From Bacillota bacterium (GTDB taxonomy: Bacteria > Bacillota > Dethiobacteria > DTU022 > UBA8154), in the NCBI GenBank assembly GCA_003456095.1, contig DMPF01000021.1, positions 1-5,337 on the forward strand: a stretch of 5,337 nt of DNA, given 5' to 3'. The notes beneath the pieces are model-generated. The model ran no database searches. It was not told the DNA's origin and worked only from the letters and a program-made list of their open reading frames with translations. The position numbers and the translations under genes are program-made. Shown here piece by piece: positions 1-5,269 of the stretch (positions are counted from its first letter, which is position 1; each line of letters opens with the position of its first letter).

Positions 1-917
1 TTGTGGTAAGCAATGGCGCAAAACAATCGCTGGCAAATGTTTTAACGGCCATGCTCGATGCGGGAGACGAAGTGCTTATCCCCGCTCCATACTGGGTAAG
101 CTATCCAGAGCTGGTTAAACTGGCAGACGGCATACCCGTAAGCGTGAAAACGGAGGAGCAGGACGGCTATAAACTGACTGCCCCATTACTTAATAAATAT
201 CTGACCCCCCGTACTAGGGCTGTTGTGGTGAACAGCCCATCCAATCCCACGGGCCGGGTTGCTGGCCGGGAGGAGCTTATTGCCGTCGCGACCGTTGCCC
301 TGGAAAATGATCTCTGGATCATCTCCGATGAGATCTATGAAAAACTGATTTACGGTGATGCCGTACATACTTCCATTGCTTCTCTGGACGGGGAGGTTAA
401 AAAGCGTACCGTTGTTGTTAACGGAGTCTCCAAGGCGTATGCCATGACGGGATGGCGTATCGGTTACACCGCTTCGGAGCCGGAACTGGCTGCGGCCATG
501 GACAGCATCCAAAGCCATGTTACATCCAATCCGAACTCCATCGCCCAGAAGGCGGCCCTTGTTGCCCTGCGCGGCCCCCAGGACAGCGTGGCGGAGATGT
601 GCCGGGTTTTTACCGAACGCCGTGCCTATGCGCTGGAGCGCATCGCTAAAATGCCTATCCTTTCCTGCAGTGCGCCCCAAGGGGCTTTTTATCTCTTTAT
701 TAACGCAGGACAAGCCTCCGGGCTAAGTTTTCGCGGCACTGTGATAAATAATGCCGATGACCTGGCAGCCCTGCTGCTGGAGCACTACCGCGTCGCCGTG
801 GTGCCGGGAAGGGGGTTTGGTGCGCCGGAATGCCTGCGCCTTTCTTACGTCACCTCCCTGGAGAATATCAGGTCCGGGCTGGACCGGCTGGAGGCTTTCC
901 TGCACGAACTAACATAG
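1..917 (+). CDS. Aspartate/aromatic aminotransferase, PLP fold type I, 5' truncated by window edge
   Basis: This is the C-terminal 304 residues of a class I/II aminotransferase, which moves an amino group between an amino acid and a 2-oxo acid in the cytosol using pyridoxal phosphate. Numbering from the first codon at position 3, the motifs come in family order. The entry VVSNGAKQSL binds cofactor phosphate, and PYW (29-31) stacks on the ring. NSPSNPTG (78-84) holds the Asn that contacts PLP O3', and SDEIYE (108-113) holds the Asp and Tyr of the PLP site. SKAYAMTGWRIGY (143-155) has the Schiff-base Lys144, and CLRLSYVTS has Arg279, which binds the substrate carboxylate. The family is usually about 390-400 residues, so some 90 N-terminal residues and the start lie outside the window. 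All key residues visible are intact, so the gene is probably functional. It resembles the AspB/AspC-Ib group of Firmicutes; exact substrate choice (Asp, aromatic or prephenate) cannot be decided. It ends at TAG 915-917 and converges on the tautomerase gene. Confidence 0.93.
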   Translation, partial: VVSNGAKQSLANVLTAMLDAGDEVLIPAPYWVSYPELVKLADGIPVSVKTEEQDGYKLTAPLLNKYLTPRTRAVVVNSPSNPTGRVAGREELIAVATVALENDLWIISDEIYEKLIYGDAVHTSIASLDGEVKKRTVVVNGVSKAYAMTGWRIGYTASEPELAAAMDSIQSHVTSNPNSIAQKAALVALRGPQDSVAEMCRVFTERRAYALERIAKMPILSCSAPQGAFYLFINAGQASGLSFRGTVINNADDLAALLLEHYRVAVVPGRGFGAPECLRLSYVTSLENIRSGLDRLEAFLHELT

Positions 918-922
918 GGAGT

Positions 923-968
923 GGTCAAAGTAGGAAACGGTCAAAACCGCGCAACGGTCAAGACCGTT
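923..968 (+). repeat. Short direct repeats plus perfect 7-bp inverted repeat after the aminotransferase stop
   Basis: GGTCAA recurs at 923, 939 and 956. The copies at 936-949 and 953-966 match over 14 bases with one mismatch, a 17-bp period. The last copy is part of a perfect inverted repeat, AACGGTC at 953-959 and GACCGTT at 962-968, with a two-base AA centre. No T run follows, so this is not a classical terminator. Function is unknown. Confidence 0.5.
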
Positions 969-993
969 CCCTAAAACAGAAAAATGGCATGCG

Positions 994-1079
994 GGACGGT
1001 TGTAGGGGCGGCTGCCCACAGCCGCCCGCGCACAGCGGTTGTATGGGCAGGACATGGTCCCGCCTGGGCAGGACGGTTG
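994..1079. repeat. Intergenic palindromic element with 9-bp hairpin, bracketed by GGACGGTTG direct repeats
   Basis: A perfect 9-bp stem, GGGCGGCTG at 1006-1014 and CAGCCGCCC at 1019-1027, closes a four-base CCCA loop. GGACGGTTG occurs at 994-1002 and again at 1071-1079, bracketing the hairpin. GGGCAGGAC also occurs twice inside the stretch. The GC-rich hairpin resembles small palindromic repeats scattered between Firmicutes genes (from memory, not searched). It lies between two convergent genes, so it could help end transcription both ways, although no U-rich tail is present. The interior shows no terminal inverted repeats, so it is not a clear MITE. Confidence 0.5.
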
Positions 1080-1081
1080 GC

Positions 1082-1267
1082 TCACTTGTCTATAAATAAA
1101 GTGCCTCCCTCGGCGAGGTTTTCCCGACTCAGTTCCCGAATGATTATCTTTACGTCTTCCGCTTTGCAATTGATCGTTTTGACGAAAACTTCCGTCACAT
1201 CCTTTACCATGGCCCTTTTTTGCTCCAGTGTCCTTCCGGCAAACATCTCGACCTGCACGACTGGCAT
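1082..1267 (-). CDS. 4-oxalocrotonate tautomerase family protein (61 aa)
   Basis: This is a complete small tautomerase of the 4-OT superfamily, beta-alpha-beta subunits that normally assemble as hexamers and use an N-terminal proline as general base in keto-enol tautomerisation. The protein begins MPVVQVEMFAGRT. Removal of Met exposes catalytic Pro1, and Arg11 of the GRT motif is present. At the positions of Pseudomonas 4-OT Arg39 and Phe50 this protein has Lys39 and Leu50, so it is probably not a true 4-oxalocrotonate enzyme. The motif EGGTLFIDK matches the usual C-terminal beta hairpin. The start is secure: AAGGAGATG lies 7-8 bases before ATG at 1267. The gene is alone on its strand and converges on the aminotransferase. 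Its natural substrate cannot be read from sequence, as many such genes have no known role. Confidence 0.9.
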   Translation of the reverse strand: MPVVQVEMFAGRTLEQKRAMVKDVTEVFVKTINCKAEDVKIIIRELSRENLAEGGTLFIDK

Positions 1268-1490
1268 AAAATCATCTCCTTTTGCCCAGGCTTATATCTA
1301 CACCAAAAGATGGTCGGTGGTCGTCTTTGCCGACTCGGCGGCTTTTATAAGAGCATAAAACCCCGGGCCAGCAAAGACTTTTGATTCACACCCGGAGGCC
1401 GCTTAAAGGCAACCCCGCATCCCTTTTGAAGCCTGAGTTGTTACGATTATTTTATCATCTTCAGCATAAATTACAATGCTGCTAATTCGA
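1268..1490 (-). promoter_or_regulatory. Upstream region of the tautomerase gene, with a candidate promoter
   Basis: This gap lies upstream of the tautomerase on the minus strand and downstream of the broken treZ. On the minus strand TTGCTG (near 1369-1374) is followed, about 18 bases on, by the A+T-rich TTATAA (near 1345-1350), a possible -35/-10 pair with a weak -35. An 8-bp inverted repeat, GTCTTTGC at 1323-1330 and GCAAAGAC at 1371-1378, flanks that candidate promoter and could be an operator. I recognise no riboswitch or RNA gene here. All of this is weak evidence. Confidence 0.3.
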
Positions 1491-1517
1491 TTACCACGCT
1501 GCTAATTCGATTACCAC
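1478..1517. repeat. Perfect 20-bp tandem duplication at the 3' end of the treZ remnant
   Basis: The 20-base unit starting GCTGCTAATTCGATTACC is present twice without a gap, at 1478-1497 and 1498-1517. On the minus strand each copy can encode VVIELAA. Because 20 is not a multiple of three, the second copy is read out of frame and ends at TAA 1493-1491 after ELAAW. Without the duplication the frame would end ELAAL at TAA 1473-1471. Confidence 0.9.
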
Positions 1518-2166
1518 CACATTCCCTTCATAGAGCTGTGTAGCCTCTCCCTCAACCATGCCTCCATACTGCTGCCACTCCGAATTCATGATCTGCCGGC
1601 CCGGGTAGTCTCCCAACTCCAGCGTTTCCCTGCCCAGATTGAACAGGGCGGTCAGTTTTGTTTCCCCGTTCCAGCGGTTTATCTCCACAGTAGCAAGTGC
1701 TTCCTGGACCCTTACGGCAGTCTTTTCTTTGTCCGGCGCCTGCAGGGTGGGATGGTTTTTCTTCAGGCGGATCAGGTCTTTATAGAAGGTAAAAAGAAAA
1801 AAGTGCCCGTATGGATTTCGTAAAAGATGAGTTTTTCCAAGGCTAAGCCCTGCCAGCCTTCATCCTGCCGCTGATAACCTGCATGATCTGTCACCTGGGA
1901 GAAACCGTGTACGCCAAAGGGCATGAAAGAGGCGTATGGATCGGGGTAATCACCTTCCCCCTCCAGGCGAAACTTGCAGACAGGTTCCAGCCCCAATCCT
2001 TCCACCCTGGTAGTATAAATATGAGCTGCTTCTTCCCCCATGGGTATGATTTTTTCATCAGCATCACCCGCCTTAAGCAGCAGCTCCACCTTTTTTTGTT
2101 GTAGGCGAAGACCCTGAACTCAATCTCTTCTTTTTTTCTGTTGATTATTTGTGCTCCCATTTGCAT
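1491..2166 (-). pseudogene. treZ: Malto-oligosyltrehalose trehalohydrolase-like gene, frameshifted and missing its catalytic middle
   Basis: TreZ hydrolyses maltooligosyl trehalose to trehalose and is about 580-600 residues. Three pieces remain. From ATG 2166 (or 2160) the frame reads GAQIINRKKEEIEFRVFAY. A break in a seven-A run near 2100 then shifts it to the frame VELLLKAGDADEK. That piece holds the N-terminal CBM48/E-set domain with YPDPYASFMPFGVHG and the linker DEGWQGLALEKLIFYEIHTGTF. Near 1790-1805, inside a T-rich tract, the sequence jumps to another frame reading TFYKDLIRLKKNHPTL and on to the C-terminal beta domain (LTALFNLGRETLELG). About 370-400 residues are gone, including the GH13 barrel with its catalytic Asp and Glu, so the product cannot be active. 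No convincing ribosome binding site is seen. It diverges from the treT remnant across about 90 bp. A related GH13 enzyme is possible, but the N-terminal motifs favour TreZ. Confidence 0.75.
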
Positions 2167-2254
2167 AGGCATAATATAACCACTGGGTAGGGGAACTATA
2201 ACAATATAGAACATAAATATTCCCATGGCGTAAGCTGAAGCAGGAGGCCGAACC

Positions 2255-2883
2255 GTGGAACTGATACAATCAAAGCAAAAAAATTCAACGACTATCTGGA
2301 ATTCCTGAACCCAGAAACAACTGCAGAATTCGAGATGCTGCGCGGGAAGCTGTATGGCAAAAAAGTAGCTATGGTCAGCGCTACCTGCTATGGCGGCGGG
2401 GTGGCGGAGATACTCCATTCCTTGGTACCACTTTTAAGCGACCTGGGTCTGGATGTGGACTGGTTTGTGCTAAGCGGCTGCACCAACCAATTTTATAACG
2501 TGACCAAATCCTTTCATAACTGCCTGCAAGGTCAAAAAGGCCCCCTGGAAGAGCGGGACATGGAGATTTATCTCCACTATAATGAATTAAATGCCTTTGC
2601 TATGCAGGGCTGGCATTATGATTATTACGTCATCCACGACCCACAGCCGGCGGCGCTCATTCACTACCGAGGCAAAAGGGCCGGCGAAAAATGGAACTGG
2701 CGCTGCCATATTGATACATCCACCCCCAACATGGAATACTGGGACTTCCTCTACAGGACGCTGCGCAAAGCCGGGGAAGATTACGACATTAAAATTGTGA
2801 CCAACTTTAACGGGATTACGGAGCTGGAGGTAAATGCCTTTCAAACGGTTGCGGACGTGGTGCTGCAGAAATCCTTAACGGAA
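2255..2883 (+). pseudogene. treT: Trehalose glycosyltransferring synthase-like gene, frameshifted, internally deleted and 3' truncated
   Basis: TreT is a GT4 GT-B enzyme that joins nucleotide-glucose and glucose into trehalose. AGGAGG at 2242-2247 sits 7 bases before GTG 2255, giving VELIQSK. A seven-A run (2277-2283) then shifts the frame; one more A would restore KKFNDYLEFLNPET. From ATG 2335 the frame is open and holds YGGGVAEILHSLVPLL, FHNCLQG, VIHDPQPAALIHY and RCHIDTSTPN, the N-terminal acceptor and hinge motifs. After YWDFLYR (about 2755) the text jumps in frame to TLRKAGEDYDIKIVTN, which normally lies some 140 residues later in the donor domain. It continues VNAFQTVADVVLQKSLTE and stops matching at about 2883, just before the expected GFGLT donor-binding loop. 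The downstream open frame to 3210 is read-through of unrelated DNA. The remnant lacks most of the donor domain and is very unlikely to be active. Confidence 0.85.
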
Positions 2884-3062
2884 AAGATTGGGTTGTTGTC
2901 CTGTCAGATCGAAGATCATGACGCCAACCCGCTCCAGCTCCACCTGGATCTCTGCCTCATTCAGCCTGTTAAGGTGAGGGTGGCTGTAGGTATGGTTGCC
3001 GATCTCATGCCGGGCCGCGGCGATTGCCCGGACCATCATCGGATACTTCTCCACCCAACACC
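2884..3062 (-). pseudogene. Internal fragment of a NodB-type polysaccharide deacetylase
   Basis: About 59 codons on the minus strand match the middle of carbohydrate esterase family 4 enzymes, which remove N-acetyl groups from peptidoglycan or chitin-like polymers outside the cell with a bound metal. Visible in order are WVEKYPMMVRAIAAARHEIG, the metal-binding motif HTYSHPHL, the helix NEAEIQVELERVG and TGQQPNLFR. The fragment begins after the TFDDGP catalytic motif and stops exactly at the Arg of the expected RPPYG motif, so both ends of the enzyme and two of its motifs are missing. It is fused without spacer to the treT remnant on one side and the IS110 remnant on the other. Neither end has a start codon with a ribosome binding site. 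It is a displaced scrap, not a gene. Confidence 0.85.
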
Positions 3063-3063
3063 G

Positions 3064-3983
3064 AAAAGGAAGATGACTAGAACTTTTGGCGCAATGACCG
3101 GCTTTAATCCTGGAGCTTGTGGAATGGATCAAAGAGCAAAAGTGTACCCATGTGGCCATGGAAAGCACCGGAAGTGTACTGGAAACCGATTTACAACCTT
3201 TTGGAATTAGCGGAGATTGAGGCGATGGTTGTAAATGCACAGCATATCAAGGCAGTGCCTGGCCGCAAGACGGATGTTAAGGATGCCGAATGGATCGCGG
3301 ATCTTCTCCGGCACGGGCTCATTAAAGGCAGCTACATCCCTTCACGGGAGCAACGGGAACTGCGGGAGATGGTACATTACCGCAAGAGCCTGATTGAAGA
3401 GCGCACCCGCGAGGTGAACAGGCTGCAAAAGATTCTGGAAGGGTGCAACATCAAGCTTTCTTCCGTGGTAAGTGATATCACGGGAGTTTCCGCGCAGCTC
3501 CATGATCGAAGCTATCATCAACAACATCAGTGACCCCCGGCTGCTGTCAAAACTGGCCAAAGGACGCCTGCAAGGCAAGAAAGAGAGTCTGGAACAGGCT
3601 CTTCACGGACTGATGGGTCCTCATCAAAGAAAAATGCTTGCTGTTCAGCTGCGTCATATCGACTTCCTGGATGAAGAAGTTAAAAACCTTGATCAGGAGG
3701 TCGAAGAGCGGCTGCGCCCTTTTTAAGGAAGAACTGGAGCTGCCTGATACTATCCGCTCAGTATCATCGAATCGCCGCCAGAAGAGGTGGCAACCGTGCC
3801 GCAGTTGCTGTAGGTCACAGTATCCTGGTCATAATCTACCACGTCCTGAAGAAACGGCAACCATATCAGGAGTTAGGGGCCAATTATTTCGATGAGCGCA
3901 AGGCCGGCGCTGTTTTAAAGAGTGCCGTCAAACGCATAGAAGCTCTGGGGTATACGGTTATCGTGGAAGAAAAAGTAGCTTAA
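3064..3983 (+). pseudogene. IS110-family transposase, multiply frameshifted, 5' truncated and internally deleted
   Basis: IS110 transposases are DEDD recombinases guided by a bridge RNA. The remnant starts at KMTRTFGAMT (frame 1), lacking the first catalytic Asp (usual GIDVSK). It shifts to LELVEWIKEQKCTHVAMESTG (frame 2), then VYWKPIYNLLE through AVPGRKTDVKDAEWIADLL (frame 3; the E, D and D of the DEDD site are visible across these pieces). It passes to SSMIEAIINNISDP and the coiled part up to EERLRPF (frame 1), then KEELELPDTI (frame 2). After a jump near 3753 it resumes with AQYHRIAARR, NRAAVAVGHSILV, YQELGANYF and ALGYTVIVEEKVA, ending at TAA 3981 (frame 3). The jump removes most of the Transposase_20 domain, including the PGVG hairpin and the expected catalytic Ser region. 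Four frame changes are all +1. The element is dead and its left end is lost. Confidence 0.9.
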
Positions 3984-4111
3984 AGCAGCCGCTGAGTGCT
4001 GTAATTCAGGGGCTGCGAAATAAACACTATTCGTAGCTCTATAAGGAGAGAAAACAGAGGAAAAGCAGGAAAAGCCCCTTTTCCTGGCGAATTATTTTCC
4101 GGAAAATACAA
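3984..4111 (+). other. Structured non-coding stretch between two transposase remnants (possible IS110 right end)
   Basis: Directly after the IS110 stop a hairpin can form: GCAGCC (3985-3990) pairs with GGCTGC (4011-4016), and CTGA (3992-3995) with TCAG (4006-4009), separated by one G/G mismatch. A second, perfect 9-bp stem, CAGGAAAAG (4066-4074) with CTTTTCCTG (4078-4086), has a three-C loop. A 16-bp perfect palindrome, TATTTTCCGGAAAATA, lies at 4093-4108. There is no coding sense here. In the IS1111 branch of IS110 elements the bridge RNA lies downstream of the transposase, so this could hold a relic of one; that is inference. Confidence 0.45.
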
Positions 4112-4303
4112 GAAGACAGTTCCCATCCGGATCGCAACGCACAGTTTGAGAATATCAACAAGATGGCCCAAACATTTCAAAAAGATGGACAACCGGTGAT
4201 CTCTGTTGATACTAAGAAAAAGGATCCCATCGGCAACTTTAAAAATGCCGGACAAGAATGGCAGACCAAAAATGTACCGGAGCTTGTACGCATTTACAAT
4301 TTT
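4112..4303 (+). pseudogene. ISAzo13-family transposase fragment
   Basis: About 64 residues match the start of the DDE domain of ISAzo13-type transposases (Rhodopirellula-type transposase DDE domain). The frame reads SHPDRNAQFENINKM, then TFQKDGQPVISVDTKKKD, whose VDTKKK holds the first catalytic Asp, then IGNFKNAGQEWQTKN and PELVRIYNF. The open frame runs on to TAA 4343-4345, but EWDHNYFWMKRS no longer resembles the family, so I end the homology near 4303. The full protein is about 400 residues or more, so both the N-terminal part and the other two acidic residues are missing. An ATG at 4163 lies inside the homology and has no good ribosome binding site. It follows the IS110 remnant, perhaps because one element inserted into or next to the other before both decayed. 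Confidence 0.82.
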
Positions 4304-4396
4304 ATTGAGTGGGATCATAATTACTTTTGGATGAAGAGGAGCTAAAGGAGTATCGCCATTACTTTATAACTTACCTTTCTGAAGGGAGGTGTACGC

Positions 4397-4978
4397 ATGA
4401 GAACATTATTAGTCATCCTAATGATCATTATGGTAATCGCCTTAGTAGTTATAGCACTGCTCAACAGTGATGTCGTTACAGTAAATTACCTTTTCGGGCA
4501 GATCACTCTCAATCTTTTTACTGTGATTCTCTGGTCAGTTCTGTTCGGTGTCGTAGGTATGACTTTCTTTATGATCTACCGCAGCATACACAACTATATC
4601 AAGACCGAGAGCGAGCGTGCTCTAAAGAAAGAGCTGCTACATCGGCTAAAAACCCTAGAAGATGAAAATAGGCAACTTGAAGGTGAGCTGAGTATGCTAC
4701 AGCGTGAAAAGAAACTGGCAGCTGAAAAGATACGGGCTGATTTAGAAGCTGAAAAGAATAAACTGAAAGATGAACTGGCTAGGCAGCAGAAAGAACGTGA
4801 TGAAGAAGTGGCTAGGAGCCTAGCTGAGCTTGAACTGGAAAAGAACGCGATAGAAGAACTGGAAAGGCTGGAAGGGGAACTGAACAGACAAATTAAAGAA
4901 CACAAGCATGCCGAAACAGGCGAAACCGTCTTACCACTGGAGAAGAAAGGTATTTTCGATTTTCTGAAAAGGGGGTAG
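4397..4978 (+). CDS. LapA/DUF1049-family membrane protein with long charged coiled-coil tail
   Basis: This 193-residue protein looks intact. Residues 3-22 form a first membrane helix, and NSDVVTVNYLFGQITLNLF (23-41) is the short hydrophilic turn with the pattern typical of LapA/DUF1049 (YciS-like) proteins. Residues 39-61 form a second helix. Basic YRSIHNYIK then leads into a cytoplasmic tail. Residues 70-170 are almost wholly Glu, Lys, Leu, Arg and Ala in heptad-like order, a long coiled coil. The end, KKGIFDFLKRG, is short and basic. Family members are usually near 100 residues, so the tail is an extension. In Escherichia coli LapA works with LapB in lipopolysaccharide control; a Gram-positive homologue has no known role, and membrane scaffolding is only a guess. 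GGGAGGTG lies 5-6 bases before ATG 4397, and TATAAC at 4365-4370 may be a -10 box. The codons are more AT-rich than those of the aminotransferase. Confidence 0.88.
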   Translation: MRTLLVILMIIMVIALVVIALLNSDVVTVNYLFGQITLNLFTVILWSVLFGVVGMTFFMIYRSIHNYIKTESERALKKELLHRLKTLEDENRQLEGELSMLQREKKLAAEKIRADLEAEKNKLKDELARQQKERDEEVARSLAELELEKNAIEELERLEGELNRQIKEHKHAETGETVLPLEKKGIFDFLKRG

Positions 4979-5024
4979 TCCAGCAAATGCAGCAGCTGGC
5001 CACGATTTTTACTGGTAATTATTT

Positions 5025-5219
5025 TTAGTCTTTGAGTATTCTTTCTTCATCGACGATCACCAAATCGGCTTGGTACAGCCTTTGAATCTTTTTTTTGCTT
5101 CTTGGGGATATCTCCCGGGTTTTGAGGGCATGGATCAATTGATCCATGTGAATAAAGACAGCTTTGTAGCCTCGATTGACGGCGGCAATCCCCAGGGACA
5201 CAGCAATATATGTCTTGCC
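5025..5219 (-). pseudogene. istB: IstB-like ATPase fragment (IS21-type helper), subtype 1
   Basis: IstB is the AAA+ ATPase that helps the IS21 transposase choose a target and is about 250 residues. Only some 64 residues remain on the minus strand. They begin at the Walker A end GKTYIAVSL and continue GIAAVNRGYKAVFIHMDQL, IHALKTREIS and a Walker B strand, ADLVIVDE. After this DE the frame reads ERILKD and stops at TAA 5027-5025, instead of the usual GYLP-type continuation, so the 3' part has been cut off. The N-terminal 100 or so residues and the glycines before GKT are replaced by the palindrome arm (LCKALHK), so the P-loop is incomplete. The fragment is non-functional. No transposase IstA is present in the window. 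Confidence 0.8.
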
Positions 5220-5269
5220 TTTATGTAAAGCTTTACATAAAGGCAAGACATATATTGCTGTGTCCCTGG
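5192..5269. repeat. Perfect 78-bp palindrome with no spacer, joining two IstB fragments
   Basis: Positions 5192-5230 and 5231-5269 are exact reverse complements for all 39 base pairs. The axis lies inside AAGCTT (5228-5233), and the first mismatch is the pair 5191/5270. Each arm, read outward from the centre, encodes LHKGKTYIAVSL, so each is the start of one IstB fragment. Beyond the arms the two sides differ in sequence. Such a repeat can fold into a cruciform or a long hairpin, which in bacteria is a target of the SbcCD nuclease. It could be a genuine rearrangement product or an amplification or assembly chimera. Confidence 0.95.

Noticed and set aside
186..713. 175-codon open frame on the minus strand inside the aminotransferase
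   Set aside because: It is a shadow of a clearly coding gene on the other strand; the translation has no recognisable motif.
923..1079. CRISPR array
   Set aside because: The repeats are 6-14 bases, irregular and too close together for spacers; no cas gene is present.
1373..1470. Riboswitch upstream of the tautomerase
   Set aside because: The GC-rich stretch has no consensus of any riboswitch class I can recognise and lies more than 100 bases from the start codon.
1891..2418. 175-codon open frame on the minus strand
   Set aside because: Only its middle (GAQIINRKKEEIEFRVFAY) is real, as the start of the treZ remnant. Its first part is antisense to treT and its end is treZ read out of frame.
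2884..3210. C-terminal extension of the treT open frame to residue 291
   Set aside because: It reads antisense deacetylase DNA and then out-of-frame IS110 DNA, so it is not part of the treT protein.
4327..4468. Short plus-strand frame reading LDEEELKEYRHYFITYLSEG before and into the LapA-like gene
   Set aside because: It is protein-like in composition but short, overlaps the real gene start and matches no family I know. It might be another scrap, but I cannot support it.
4594..4986. 130-codon minus-strand open frame very rich in Ser
   Set aside because: It is the antisense of the Glu/Lys-rich coiled coil, since GAA and GAG codons read backwards give Ser- and Phe-rich text.
4980..5020. Possible terminator after the LapA-like gene (CCAGC/GCTGG stem, then ACGATTTTT)
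   Set aside because: The stem is only 5 bp with a 10-base loop and the T run is short and offset, so it is too weak to call.
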